Below are positions 8,887 to 16,593 of a stretch of 32,519 nt of DNA, piece by piece. The translations under genes and the position numbers were made by a program. The stretch spans positions 1-32,519 of the forward strand of contig JAAYBP010000244.1 in assembly GCA_012730075.1 (NCBI GenBank), in the 5' to 3' direction. Positions within the stretch are counted from its first letter, which is position 1, and each line of letters opens with the position of its first letter. Under the pieces are notes generated by a model that searched no databases, was not told where the DNA came from, and saw only the letters and a program-made list of their open reading frames with translations. The DNA comes from Acidimicrobiales bacterium. GTDB taxonomy: Bacteria > Actinomycetota > Acidimicrobiia > Acidimicrobiales > Iamiaceae.

Positions 8887-11382
8887 ATGACCGACGACCA
8901 GAACCCGACCGACGAGCCGTCCGACGCCGACCTGCCCGGCTCCGCCGACAGCAGCGTGGAGCTGATCGAGATCGAGGAGGAGATGGAACGCTCGTTCCTC
9001 GACTACTCGATGTCGGTCATCGTGTCGCGGGCCCTGCCCGACGTGCGCGACGGGCTCAAGCCGGTGCACCGCCGCATCCTCTGGGGCATGCACGACGTCG
9101 GCGCCCGGCCCGACCGTCCGTTCATGAAGTGCGCGCGCGTCACCGGCGACGTCATGGGCAAGTACCACCCCCACGGCGACGGGGCGATCTACGACGCCCT
9201 CGTCCGCATGGCCCAGCCGCACTCGCTGCGGCACCCGCTCGTATCGGGGCACGGCAACTTCGGCTCGCCCGACGACGGCCCCGCCGCCGCCCGCTACACC
9301 GAGTGCCGCCTCGCCCCGCTCGCCCAGGCGATGCTCGCCGACATCGACCAGGACACGGTCGACTTCGTGGACAACTACTCCGGCGAGTTCGAGGAGCCGT
9401 CGGTGCTCCCCAGCCGGTTCCCCAACCTGCTGGTCAACGGCTCGCAGGGCATCGCGGTCGGCATGGCCACCAACATCCCGCCCCACAACCTGGGCGAGAT
9501 CATCGACGCGACCACCTACCTGATCGACCACCCCGAGGCCACCGTCGACGAGCTGGTCAACGCCGGCATCGTCAAGGGCCCCGACTTCCCGACCGCGGGG
9601 CTGATCCTCGGCCGGGCCGGCATCCTCGACGCCCAGCGCACCGGCCGCGGGTCGATCCGCATGCGCGCCCGGGCCGAGATCGAGGAGAGCGGCGGCAAGC
9701 GGGGCGACCGCATCGTCGTCACCGAGCTGCCGTACCAGGTCGGCCCGCGGACGGTCCTCGCCAAGATCAGCGAGCTGGTCGCGGCCAAGGAGATCGAGGG
9801 GATCGCCGACGCCAACGACGAGTCCTCCGGTGGCGAGACGCGCATCGTGATCACGCTCAAGCGCGACGCGCCGGCGCTGATCATCCTCAACAACCTCTAC
9901 AAGCGCACCCCCCTCCAGACGTCCTTCGGGGTGAACACGGTCGCCCTCGTCGACGGCGTGCCCCGCACGCTCAACCTGCGCGACGCGCTGTGGCACTACC
10001 TGGAGCACCAGGTCGAGGTCATCACCCGGCGCTCCGAGTACCGGCTGGCCAAGGCCCGGGCCCGCGCCCACATCGTCGAGGGCCTGCTGAAGGCGCTCGA
10101 CCTGATCGACGAGATCATCGCCGCCATCCGAGCCTCGGCCGACAAGCCGGCGGCCAGCGCCGCGCTCCAGGCCGCGCCGTTCGAGTTCACCGAGGTCCAG
10201 GCCGAGTACATCCTCGAGATGCAGCTCCACCGCCTCACCCGGCTGGGCCGGGCGCAGCTCGAGGAGGAGATGGAGGAGCTGCGCGCCCGCATCGCCGAGC
10301 TCGAGGCGATCCTCGGCGACCGCGAGGTGCTGATGGGCGTCATCAAGACCGAGCTGACCGAGATCCGCGGCAAGTACGCCGACGACCGTCGCACCGAGAT
10401 CACGTTCGACCCGGGTGACATGAACCTCGAGGACCTCATCGACGACGAGGACCTCATCGTCACCATGACCGCCAAGGGCTACGTGAAGACCGTGTCGGTC
10501 GACGCGTTCCGCAGCCAGGGTCGCGGCGGCCGCGGCGTCGCCGGCGCCAACCTGCGCGACGAGGACTACATCGCCCACATCGTCACCACCACCGCTCACG
10601 CCTACCTGCTGTTCTTCTCCAACCGCGGACGCGTGTACCGGCTCAAGGCGCACGAGATCCCGATGAAGGAGCGCACGGCGAGGGGCACCGCCATCGTCAA
10701 CCTGCTGCCGCTGCAACCCGACGAGCGCATCCAGGCGATCATCGACACCCGCGACTACGAGTCGAACCAGTACCTCTTCTTCGCCACCACCGGTGGCCAG
10801 GTGAAGAAGACCCGGTTCACCGAGTACGACTCGTCGTTGAGGGCCGGGATCATCGCCATCAACCTCCGCGACGGCGACGAGCTGGTCAAGGTCATCCCGT
10901 GCAACGACGGCGACGACGTGTTCATGGTCAGCCGGGCCGGGATGACCATCCGCTTCAGCCAGGACGACGTCCGCCCCATGGGTCGCTCGGCCGCCGGGGT
11001 CCGCGGCATGCGCATGAAGGACGGCGACGAGGTCGTGAGCTGCGACGTGGCCCGCGACGACACCGCCATCCTGATCGTGACCGACGCCGGCTACGGCAAG
11101 CGCACCCAGCTCGACAAGTTCAACCAGCAGGGCCGCGGCGGCCAGGGCGTCCGGGGCATCCGCCTCACCGCCAAGAAGGGCCGGGTCGCATCGGCGTTCA
11201 TGGTCGGGCTCGACGACGAGATCTTCGTGATCGCGTCCGGCGGGGTCGTGATCCGCATGGGCGTGCGCGACATCTCCTCCCAGGGGCGCGACGCCACGGG
11301 CGTAAGGGTCATGAACCTCGACGACGGCCAGACCGTCGCCGCGGTGGCCCCGGTGCTGGGCGACAACGAGACCGACGAGTGA
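8887..11382 (+). CDS. gyrA: DNA gyrase subunit A
   Basis: An 831-residue DNA-cleaving subunit of gyrase. The N-terminal domain carries the quinolone-resistance region [17 protein letters not shown] (residues 95-110) and the catalytic tyrosine in ARYTECRL (Y137). A coiled coil lies near 440-480. The C-terminal beta-pinwheel begins after about residue 510 and contains the GyrA box QGRGGRGV, which sets this apart from ParC. The ATG at 8887 has GAGGAAG about 7 nt upstream. The residue matching E. coli Ser83 is glycine (G99), and the segment VSGHGNFGS differs from the usual VDGQGNFGS. Confidence 0.97.
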   Translation: MTDDQNPTDEPSDADLPGSADSSVELIEIEEEMERSFLDYSMSVIVSRALPDVRDGLKPVHRRILWGMHDVGARPDRPFMKCARVTGDVMGKYHPHGDGAIYDALVRMAQPHSLRHPLVSGHGNFGSPDDGPAAARYTECRLAPLAQAMLADIDQDTVDFVDNYSGEFEEPSVLPSRFPNLLVNGSQGIAVGMATNIPPHNLGEIIDATTYLIDHPEATVDELVNAGIVKGPDFPTAGLILGRAGILDAQRTGRGSIRMRARAEIEESGGKRGDRIVVTELPYQVGPRTVLAKISELVAAKEIEGIADANDESSGGETRIVITLKRDAPALIILNNLYKRTPLQTSFGVNTVALVDGVPRTLNLRDALWHYLEHQVEVITRRSEYRLAKARARAHIVEGLLKALDLIDEIIAAIRASADKPAASAALQAAPFEFTEVQAEYILEMQLHRLTRLGRAQLEEEMEELRARIAELEAILGDREVLMGVIKTELTEIRGKYADDRRTEITFDPGDMNLEDLIDDEDLIVTMTAKGYVKTVSVDAFRSQGRGGRGVAGANLRDEDYIAHIVTTTAHAYLLFFSNRGRVYRLKAHEIPMKERTARGTAIVNLLPLQPDERIQAIIDTRDYESNQYLFFATTGGQVKKTRFTEYDSSLRAGIIAINLRDGDELVKVIPCNDGDDVFMVSRAGMTIRFSQDDVRPMGRSAAGVRGMRMKDGDEVVSCDVARDDTAILIVTDAGYGKRTQLDKFNQQGRGGQGVRGIRLTAKKGRVASAFMVGLDDEIFVIASGGVVIRMGVRDISSQGRDATGVRVMNLDDGQTVAAVAPVLGDNETDE

Positions 11383-11383
11383 C

Positions 11384-11408
11384 GGCCGCGGGGCACCGCC
11401 CCGCGGCC
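11384..11408 (+). terminator. Strong hairpin directly after gyrA
   Basis: GGCCGCGGGGC (11384-11394) and GCCCCGCGGCC (11398-11408) form a perfect 11-bp stem with an ACC loop, starting 2 nt after the gyrA stop. There is no run of T afterwards. It is probably a stem-only intrinsic terminator or a 3'-end-protecting structure for the gyrBA mRNA. Confidence 0.65.
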
Positions 11409-11479
11409 ATCACGGCCAGTGTCACTTCCCTCCGAACCCGCTTCCCCCGCAACCCAGTGACGAGGACGGGAGGTCGACG

Positions 11480-11800
11480 ATGGTGTCGACACGAGGCGAT
11501 GGCGGTCAGTCGACCCCGCTGATGGCGGCGGCGGTCGTCCTGGCCGCGGTGGTGCTGTGGATCCTCGCCGGCCGGGCCGGTGTCGCCGTCGACGCAGCGC
11601 GGGCCCGCACGGCCGCGGACGCCGCCGCCCTGGCCGGGGCGGCCGAGGGGCGACCCGCCGCCGAGGACCACGCCGGGGCCAACGGAGGCGTCGTGGTCTC
11701 GTACCGCACCGTCGACGACGACGTGGTGGTCACGGTCCGGGTCGGCGAGGCGAAGGCGACGGCGCGGGCCCGGCGGACGGGGGAGTGGCCCACGGGATGA
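11480..11800 (+). CDS. TadE/TadG-like small membrane-anchored protein
   Basis: A 106-residue protein with a short N-terminus (GDGGQSTPL), one hydrophobic helix (MAAAVVLAAVVLWILAG, about residues 15-31) and an alanine-rich stretch ARARTAADAAALAGA. This pattern is typical of TadE/TadG-like pilus-assembly proteins and of the actinobacterial Rv3655c-like group. A predicted extracytoplasmic domain of about 60 residues follows. The ATG has a good ribosome binding site, GGGAGGT, 5 nt upstream. No other tad genes are in the window, so this is an isolated copy. Its function is unknown; a role in envelope or secreted pseudopilin-like structures is inferred only from similarity. Confidence 0.7.
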   Translation: MVSTRGDGGQSTPLMAAAVVLAAVVLWILAGRAGVAVDAARARTAADAAALAGAAEGRPAAEDHAGANGGVVVSYRTVDDDVVVTVRVGEAKATARARRTGEWPTG

Positions 11801-11825
11801 CGGCGGGGCGGCGACCGGCATCCCT

Positions 11826-11831
11826 TACACT
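11826..11831 (+). promoter_or_regulatory. -10 box for a probably leaderless DUF3566 mRNA
   Basis: TACACT ends 8 nt before the GTG at 11840. No Shine-Dalgarno is seen between them. Spacing of this kind is typical of leaderless actinobacterial transcripts that start at the initiation codon. No convincing -35 is present. Confidence 0.5.
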
Positions 11832-11839
11832 TGCTCCTC

Positions 11840-12469
11840 GTGTCCAACGACGCCGGGCCCCCGCCCGACCCCGCCCGACGGGCCGCCGCCCAGCGCGCCG
11901 CCCGCCCGCTCCGGGCGGAGGCGGCCCCCGCGGGAGCGGGCGCACCCGTCCCCCCGCCCGCCGCCGCGCCGGTCGGTCGCGGACGGCGCGGCGCCCGCCG
12001 CGGTCGCCGGGTCAAGCGGGTGGTCCGCCGGGTCGAGCTCTGGTCGGTCCTGAAGGTCTCGCTGATCTTCAACGTGATCATGGCCCTGATCAGCATGGGC
12101 GTCGTCGCCCTGCTGTGGGCGCTCGGCAACACGACCGGCCTCGTCGAGGACCTGGAGGGGTTCCTGCGGAGCTCGGGCTTCGACGACTTCCGGTTCCGGG
12201 GCGACCGCATGTTCACCCAGGTCGCGGTGATCGCGTCGATCCTGGCGCTGGCCGGCACGGTCATGAGCGTCCTGATGGCCGCCCTGTTCAATCTGATCAG
12301 CGAGATGACCGGCGGGGTCCAGTTCGTCGTGATCGAGGAGGTCGCGCCCGCCGTGGCGCCGGCGCCGGCGGTCCGCCCGGTGCCCGTCTCGGTCCCGACC
12401 GCACCGCCCCCCGCCCGCCCCGCGCCGGTGGCGGCGTCGACCGCGCCCGCCCCTGTTCCCCCGGCTTGA
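11840..12469 (+). CDS. DUF3566 transmembrane protein
   Basis: A 209-residue protein with the actinobacterial DUF3566 domain, a family regularly found beside gyrA (Rv0007-like). Residues 1-60 are a P/A/R-rich, probably disordered cytoplasmic region ending in a basic patch (RGRRGARRGRRVKRVVRRVE). The domain follows, with two membrane helices: LKVSLIFNVIMALISMGVVALLWAL and VAVIASILALAGTVMSVLMAALFNL. Between them is a loop containing LEGFLRSSGFDDFRFRG. The C-terminal 50 residues are another P/A/V-rich tail. GTG at 11840 is preferred to TTG at 11831 because TACACT lies 8 nt upstream, suggesting a leaderless mRNA. The molecular function of the family is not established. Confidence 0.85.
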   Translation: MSNDAGPPPDPARRAAAQRAARPLRAEAAPAGAGAPVPPPAAAPVGRGRRGARRGRRVKRVVRRVELWSVLKVSLIFNVIMALISMGVVALLWALGNTTGLVEDLEGFLRSSGFDDFRFRGDRMFTQVAVIASILALAGTVMSVLMAALFNLISEMTGGVQFVVIEEVAPAVAPAPAVRPVPVSVPTAPPPARPAPVAASTAPAPVPPA

Positions 12470-12513
12470 CGGGTGGCACCGATCCGAGAGCGACGGATAG
12501 GGTCACCCGACCC

Positions 12514-12587
<74 letters not shown>

Positions 12588-12613
12588 CGCAGGCCCCCGA
12601 AGCATCGAGACCC

Positions 12614-12766
12614 GTGGAGTCCACCATCTTGACCCTCCTCCGTCGTGCGCTGGTCGCCCTGGGCCTGGCCGGGCTGGTCGCCGCCTTCGTGCGGCTCCGG
12701 GGGTCGGGCGGCACGCCGCCGCAGACCGGCGGATGGCGGGAGCTGTCCGGACCCGACCTGCGCTGA
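12614..12766 (+). CDS. Small 50-residue membrane protein
   Basis: This short frame starts at GTG 12614, 27 nt after the tRNA. It encodes one hydrophobic helix (ALVALGLAGLVAAFVRL), then a G/P-rich segment (GGTPPQTGGWRELSGPDLR) that would lie outside or along the membrane. Its TGA overlaps the ATG of the dehydrogenase gene (TGATG), the coupling seen elsewhere in this window, which is the main reason to believe it is translated. A ribosome binding site is weak (GAG 6 nt upstream); TTG at 12629 is an alternative start. The family is not recognised. It may be a conserved small protein co-translated with the dehydrogenase. Confidence 0.55.
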   Translation: MESTILTLLRRALVALGLAGLVAAFVRLRGSGGTPPQTGGWRELSGPDLR

Positions 12767-13749
12767 TGCGGGCCGCCGTCCTCGGCGTCGGAGCGCTGGG
12801 CGCCCGGGCGGCCCGCCAGCTCGCGTCCACTCCCGAGATCGACCAGGTCGTCCTGCGCGACCCGTCCGCCCGGCGGCTCGACGAGGTCGCGCGATCGCTC
12901 GGGCCCGTGGCGGTCGCCGAGGACGTCGACGACCCACCGCCGGACGCGGACGTGGTCGTGATCGCGTCGCCGGCGGGTGGGCACGCCGAGGTGGCGCTGC
13001 CGCTGGTCGAGCGGGGCATCCCGGTCGTGTCCAGCTCCGACTCGGTCGAAGACGTGCGGGCCCTGCTCGACCTGGCCCCCCTGGCCGAGGCGCGGGCAAC
13101 CACGATCGTCGTCGGCGCCGCCTTCTCGCCGGGTCTCTCGTGCCTCCTGGCCCGTCACGCCGCCGACCGCCTCGACGAGGTCGACGAGATCCACGTCGCC
13201 CGGTTCGGCACCGGCGGCCCGGCGTGCGCCCAGCAGCGCCACCGGGCCCTCCGGGGCACCGCGATCGACTGGCGCGACGGCGGTTGGACCCACCGACCCG
13301 CCGGATCGGGTCGCGAGCTGTGCTGGTTCCCCGACCCCGTCGGCGCCGCCGACTGCTACCGGGCCGCGCTCCCCGACGCGCTGCTGCTCGTCAACGCGCT
13401 CGGTCCGCTCGACCGGGCCACCGCCCGCCTGGCCGCCACGCGCCGCGATCGGCTCACGTCGCGCTTCCCGATGCTGCGACGGCCCCATCCCGAGGGGATC
13501 ATCGGAGCGGCGCGCGCCGAGGTCCGGGGCCGGATCGACGGAAGGTCCGAGACGGTCGTGCTCGGGGCGTTCGACCGGCCCGCGGTGGCCGGCGGCGCGG
13601 TCGCCGCGGTGGCGGCGGTCGCCCTGGCCCGCGGGGACGAGGCGTTCCCGGGGCCCGGCGCCTGGGGGCTCGCCGCGTGCGGGTCGGCCCGTGACCTGCT
13701 CGCCGACCTGGCCACCCGCGGGGTCAAGGCGGCGGCATTCACCGGCTGA
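12766..13749 (+). CDS. NAD(P)-binding Rossmann-fold dehydrogenase (saccharopine dehydrogenase / Gfo-Idh-like)
   Basis: A 327-residue protein beginning AAVLGVGALGARAARQLAS, a GxGxxG-type Rossmann dinucleotide-binding motif. It continues with VVLRDPSARRLDEVA (adenine ribose binding strand) and DADVVVIASPAGGHAEVALPLVERGIPVVSSS, typical of saccharopine dehydrogenase-like and Gfo/Idh/MocA-like oxidoreductases. The second half (VGAAFSPGLSCLLARHAAD, GTGGPACAQQRHRALRG) resembles the catalytic domain of saccharopine dehydrogenase-related proteins. The substrate cannot be told from sequence. The start ATG overlaps the stop of the 50-residue membrane protein. The glycine- and alanine-rich C-terminus is complete. 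A hydrolytic or biosynthetic partner is not present nearby. Confidence 0.75.
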   Translation: MRAAVLGVGALGARAARQLASTPEIDQVVLRDPSARRLDEVARSLGPVAVAEDVDDPPPDADVVVIASPAGGHAEVALPLVERGIPVVSSSDSVEDVRALLDLAPLAEARATTIVVGAAFSPGLSCLLARHAADRLDEVDEIHVARFGTGGPACAQQRHRALRGTAIDWRDGGWTHRPAGSGRELCWFPDPVGAADCYRAALPDALLLVNALGPLDRATARLAATRRDRLTSRFPMLRRPHPEGIIGAARAEVRGRIDGRSETVVLGAFDRPAVAGGAVAAVAAVALARGDEAFPGPGAWGLAACGSARDLLADLATRGVKAAAFTG

Positions 13750-13798
13750 GCGCGCCCGACCGTTACCCTCGCCCGAGGCGGGATGGGCCGGACGACCC

Positions 13799-13827
13799 TT
13801 GTCCGTGGTCATCCGCACACATAGAGT
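13799..13827 (+). promoter_or_regulatory. Promoter for the sigma-factor gene
   Basis: TTGTCC (13799-13804) and TAGAGT (13822-13827) are separated by exactly 17 bp, one of the best vegetative-type promoters in the window. Transcription would begin near 13834-13837, about 120 nt before the sigma-factor ATG, at or just before the GTG of a 31-codon frame. A weaker -10-like TACCCT lies at 13764-13769. Confidence 0.6.
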
Positions 13828-13836
13828 GACCTACCT

Positions 13837-13932
13837 GTGACCGAAGTCCTGGTTTCATGGGCCGAACGGATCATTTGGGGTCCGGTCGGGTTGATGTGCA
13901 CCGGGCAGGACCGAAATGGGGATCTGGGATGA
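13837..13932 (+). CDS. Possible leaderless 31-residue leader peptide before the sigma factor
   Basis: A GTG 9 nt after the TAGAGT -10 box opens a 31-codon frame ending TGA at 13930-13932, 24 nt before the sigma-factor ATG. It begins TEVLVSWAERIIWGPVGLMC, with three codons for bulky hydrophobic residues in a row (RIIWG). The stretch is visibly less GC-rich than neighbouring genes. The GTG position relative to the promoter fits leaderless initiation, common in actinobacteria. No family is recognised. It could be an upstream ORF that tunes sigma-factor translation or simply untranslated leader; the evidence is position only. Confidence 0.35.
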   Translation: MTEVLVSWAERIIWGPVGLMCTGQDRNGDLG

Positions 13933-13956
13933 GGCACGGGATGAACGGAGGGGTGG

Positions 13957-14790
13957 ATGCCCGTCGAGTGCGAAGCTGAGGTTCACCGACTGATCGAGGA
14001 GCACCTGCCGTTGGTACGGCACGTCGTGTTCCAGGTGGCGGTGCACTTCCCCCGTCACGTCGATCGCGAGGAGCTCGCCACCGCGGGCGCCCTCGGGCTC
14101 GTCGAGGCGGCCCGCCGCTACGACCAGGCGCGGGGCGTTCCGTTCGACCGCTTCGCCGCCCAGCGCATCCGCGGCGCGATCCTGGACGCCGTCCGGGCGG
14201 CCGACTGGGCGCCGCGCTCGGTGCGCACCCTGGCCCGCAAGCTGGAGCAGGTCGAGCAGCAGCTCGCTACCAAGCTCGGCCGGGTGCCCAACGCGCACGA
14301 GAAGGCCGAGGCCCTGGGCATGGAGCCCGACGAGCTGCGCCGGCTCCAGGACCGCATGTTCCGCTCGGTCGTGCTTGCCCTCGAATACGAGGTCGCCGAC
14401 GACGACGAGGAGCTGACGCTCGTCGACGTGCTCGCCGACGACCACAACCGCGAGCCGTCCGAGGAGCTCGAGAACCGCGAGCTGCACTCGTACCTCCGCG
14501 ACGCGGTCGGCCTCCTACCCGAGCGCCACCGGCTCGTGATCGTCGGGTACTTCCTCGAGGGCGCCAAGTCCCAGGAGCTGGCCCAGCTCCTCGGCGTCAC
14601 CGAGTCCCGCATCTCCCAGCTCCGGTCCGAGGCGCTGGCGATGCTCCGCGACGGCATCGAGGCCCAGTACGAGCCGGCGCCGGCCGAGGAGCCCACCGGG
14701 CGGGTCGCCCGGCGCAAGGCCGGCTACGCGTCGGCCATCGGCGATGCCTCGGCCTGGAGCGACCGGCTCACCGCCCTCGCCACCAGCTGA
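13957..14790 (+). CDS. fliA: RNA polymerase sigma factor, FliA/WhiG (sigma-28) family
   Basis: A 277-residue group 3 sigma factor. Region 2 is seen in EELATAGALGLVEAARRYD and FDRFAAQRIRGAILDAVRAADWAPRSVR (residues 38-90), the latter being the strong FliA/WhiG hallmark. Region 3 follows (LARKLEQVEQQLATKLGRVPNAHEKAEALGM). Region 4 with its helix-turn-helix is LPERHRLVIVGYFLEGAKSQELAQLLGVTESRISQLRSEAL (about 181-222). Proteins of this group drive flagellar or sporulation genes from GCCGAT-type -10 boxes; two such motifs occur in this window. The ATG has GGAGG 5 nt upstream. It converges on flgN, arguing for the flagellar role, though a WhiG-like developmental role cannot be excluded. About 40 residues extend beyond region 4. 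Confidence 0.93.
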   Translation: MPVECEAEVHRLIEEHLPLVRHVVFQVAVHFPRHVDREELATAGALGLVEAARRYDQARGVPFDRFAAQRIRGAILDAVRAADWAPRSVRTLARKLEQVEQQLATKLGRVPNAHEKAEALGMEPDELRRLQDRMFRSVVLALEYEVADDDEELTLVDVLADDHNREPSEELENRELHSYLRDAVGLLPERHRLVIVGYFLEGAKSQELAQLLGVTESRISQLRSEALAMLRDGIEAQYEPAPAEEPTGRVARRKAGYASAIGDASAWSDRLTALATS

Positions 14791-14794
14791 GTCC

Positions 14795-14814
14795 CCTGCG
14801 CTCCTCAGCGCAGG
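14795..14814. terminator. Bidirectional terminator hairpin between fliA and flgN
   Basis: CCTGCGCT (14795-14802) and AGCGCAGG (14807-14814) form a perfect 8-bp stem with a CCTC loop between two convergent genes. The right arm overlaps the flgN stop codon. No T run follows on either strand. Confidence 0.6.
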
Positions 14815-15428
14815 AAGGCGAGCAGGGCCGGGATCCGCAGCCGACCGGCGGCGGCGATCACGTCGTGCAGCAGGCACTCGATCGCGACCGGCTCGATCGC
14901 GTCGGCGGTTCCGGGCGCCCGCAGCCGGGCGACCTCGGGGGCCATCACCGCCGCCCCGCCGCCGGTGACGAGCGCGGCGTCGGCCGCGGCCAGGACCGGC
15001 TCGGGCCGACGGGGACCGACCGTGCCGGTGCGGGCCAGCTCCGCCAGGCCGTCGCGGCCGTGCTGGGCGATGCGGTGCGCGGTGACCTCGATCTCGGTGA
15101 CGACCGCGGAGAGGTCGTCGTGGTGGTCGCGCAGGATCGTCGACCAGGGGCGGGGAGCGACGGCGGCGACCTCCCGCAGGGACGGCACCCCGCGGGCGCC
15201 CTTGAGGTTGAGTCGGGCCACGTCGGCGGCGCGGGCGAGGTCGACCTCGCGGACCTTGAGGCGGGCCCGGTCGAGGTCGCGCAGGGCCCAGCCCAGGAAG
15301 CGGGCCTCGCCCGCCTCCACCATGAGGTCGAGGGCTACGTAGCGGAACCGCAGACGCTCGAGCAGATCGCGCTCCACCTGCAGCCGTCCCGCCAGGTCCC
15401 CCCAGAAGTCACTCCCCGTTCCCGTCAT
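14805..15428 (-). CDS. flgN: FlgN-like flagellar export chaperone
   Basis: A 207-residue mostly helical protein. Its N-terminal half reads DFWGDLAGRLQVERDLLERL, then a segment with VALDLMVEAGEARFLGWALRD and VREVDLARAADVARL. This matches the actinobacterial FlgN pattern (ERELLE.LLFKLEE..LLLAAGR.RWL..A..EVE..L..LR..EL.RA), a chaperone for the hook-filament junction proteins FlgK and FlgL. The C-terminal half is less conserved. The start ATG at 15428 lies 8 nt after a sigma-28-like -10 box and has no Shine-Dalgarno, so a leaderless mRNA is likely. In-frame ATGs at 15440 and 15449 are alternatives. Context with a FliA-type sigma supports the call. No other flagellar gene is in the window. Confidence 0.7.
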   Translation of the reverse strand: MTGTGSDFWGDLAGRLQVERDLLERLRFRYVALDLMVEAGEARFLGWALRDLDRARLKVREVDLARAADVARLNLKGARGVPSLREVAAVAPRPWSTILRDHHDDLSAVVTEIEVTAHRIAQHGRDGLAELARTGTVGPRRPEPVLAAADAALVTGGGAAVMAPEVARLRAPGTADAIEPVAIECLLHDVIAAAGRLRIPALLAFLR

Positions 15429-15436
15429 CCGACCAC

Positions 15437-15463
15437 CCATCGGCCCCATCCCCCATCGGTTGA
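15437..15463 (-). promoter_or_regulatory. Sigma-28-like promoter for flgN
   Basis: Reading leftward, TCAA (15463-15460), 15 bp, then GCCGATGG (15444-15437). The FliA/WhiG consensus is TAAA-N15/16-GCCGATAA. The -10 ends 8 nt before the flgN ATG, so transcription would start about at the initiation codon. The same element with the same spacing occurs at 26413-26439. Confidence 0.6.
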
Positions 15464-15485
15464 GCACTCTGCGTGACCAATGCGA

Positions 15486-15502
15486 GCGATCCGTCGGATC
15501 GC
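15486..15502 (-). terminator. Hairpin downstream of the 15556-16593 gene
   Basis: GCGATCC (15486-15492) and GGATCGC (15496-15502) form a perfect 7-bp stem with a GTC loop. It lies 54 nt after the stop of the minus-strand membrane protein gene and just before the flgN promoter, so it probably separates the two transcription units. Confidence 0.4.
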
Positions 15503-15555
15503 GGCGGGGGATGGGCCCTGGCTCCCGTTCCACCGCAGACCCCTGTGCACGGGCC

Positions 15556-16593
15556 TCAGTCTGACGCGCCGGGGACCTCCGGTGGCGGATCCACCCGCTG
15601 GGCGGCGAGGGCGCCGGATCGTACGACGAGGGTGGCCGCGGCGACCGTGGCACCGAGGGCGACGGCGACCGCGGCCCGGTCGAGCGCGGGGTCCAGCGTG
15701 GTGGGCAGGACCGCGGTCCACAGGTGGGCGAGCCGCACCAGGGCCCACCCGCCGGCCGCCGCCGCGCCGGCGAGGGCGGCGACCGCTCGCAGCACCCGGC
15801 CCCGCTGCATCACGGCGATGACGCCGGCGATCACGGCGACGACCGGGAGCACGACCACCAGCGGTGACGTGGGCGCCCCGGGCGGGTCCGCCCCGCGCTG
15901 GGCCCATGCGGCGGCGACGGCGAACACGCCCGAGGCCAGCACGGCGGTGCCGGCGGCCGACACCGGCTCGATCAGACGGGTCAGACCGAGGACGACCGCC
16001 GCGGCCACCACGGCGGCGAGGGCGAACCACGGCAGGGGTGACGGGGCGGCGAGCAGCACGTACCGACCCTGGACCTCCACCTCGGTGCCGTCGACGACGA
16101 TCGGCACCGTCCAGCGCAGCCCGTCGCCGCGGCTGGCGTGGTCGGGTGCCGGGTCGCCCGAGCCCATGTAGTGCACCCGGTGGTCGTGCCAGGCCCACCG
16201 GCCGTCGGTGGCGACCACCCGCCAGGTCGGCTCGGCGTCGGCGTCGGCCGAGGTGTCGGTGCGCCCGCGCGACTGGTTGAGGTCGTAGGCGGGGGAGGAG
16301 GTGTTCTCCTCGACGGTGCCGTCGGCGGCGAAGCGCAGGTAGGGCTCGCCCGAGTAGCCCGGCACCTCGGCGGTGTGACCCGTCGCCACCTCGAGCAGGA
16401 GGAAGCCGTCCCCGCCGACGATCGACACCTCGATCCCCTCGACGTCGGGGACGATCGCGTCGACCGTCGACCGGAAGTTGGTCGGCCCCGGGGGGTCGGC
16501 CGCCGCCGGGCGGCCGCCGGCGAGCAGGGCGACGGCCGCCACGAGGAGGGCGAGCGGGACCCGGCGCCACCGCCGGGGCCGGGGTCGGGTCAT
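15556..16593 (-). CDS. Secreted/membrane protein with N-terminal signal and C-terminal membrane helices
   Basis: A 345-residue protein of unrecognised family. A basic start (TRPRPRRWRR) precedes a signal-peptide-like segment VPLALLVAAVALLAGGRPAAA with a plausible cleavage site at AAA-DPP. An extracytoplasmic domain of about 180 residues follows; it contains VEVSIVGGDGFLLLEV-like strands, a W-rich stretch (WRVVATDGRWAWHDHRVHYMG) and DGTEVEVQGRYVLL. The last 140 residues contain about five membrane helices (FALAAVVAAAVVLGL, LVVVLPVVAVIAGVIAVM and others). The ATG overlaps the stop of the upstream phosphatase (ATGA), so the two are probably co-translated. The function is not known. Confidence 0.8.
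   Translation of the reverse strand: MTRPRPRRWRRVPLALLVAAVALLAGGRPAAADPPGPTNFRSTVDAIVPDVEGIEVSIVGGDGFLLLEVATGHTAEVPGYSGEPYLRFAADGTVEENTSSPAYDLNQSRGRTDTSADADAEPTWRVVATDGRWAWHDHRVHYMGSGDPAPDHASRGDGLRWTVPIVVDGTEVEVQGRYVLLAAPSPLPWFALAAVVAAAVVLGLTRLIEPVSAAGTAVLASGVFAVAAAWAQRGADPPGAPTSPLVVVLPVVAVIAGVIAVMQRGRVLRAVAALAGAAAAGGWALVRLAHLWTAVLPTTLDPALDRAAVAVALGATVAAATLVVRSGALAAQRVDPPPEVPGASD

Noticed and set aside
12588-12613. A tRNA-Ala expected after tRNA-Ile
   Set aside because: No second cloverleaf is found; the dehydrogenase region begins at once.
13783-13824. A 13-codon ATG frame after a TACCCT box
   Set aside because: Too short to judge and overlaps the better promoter at 13799-13827.
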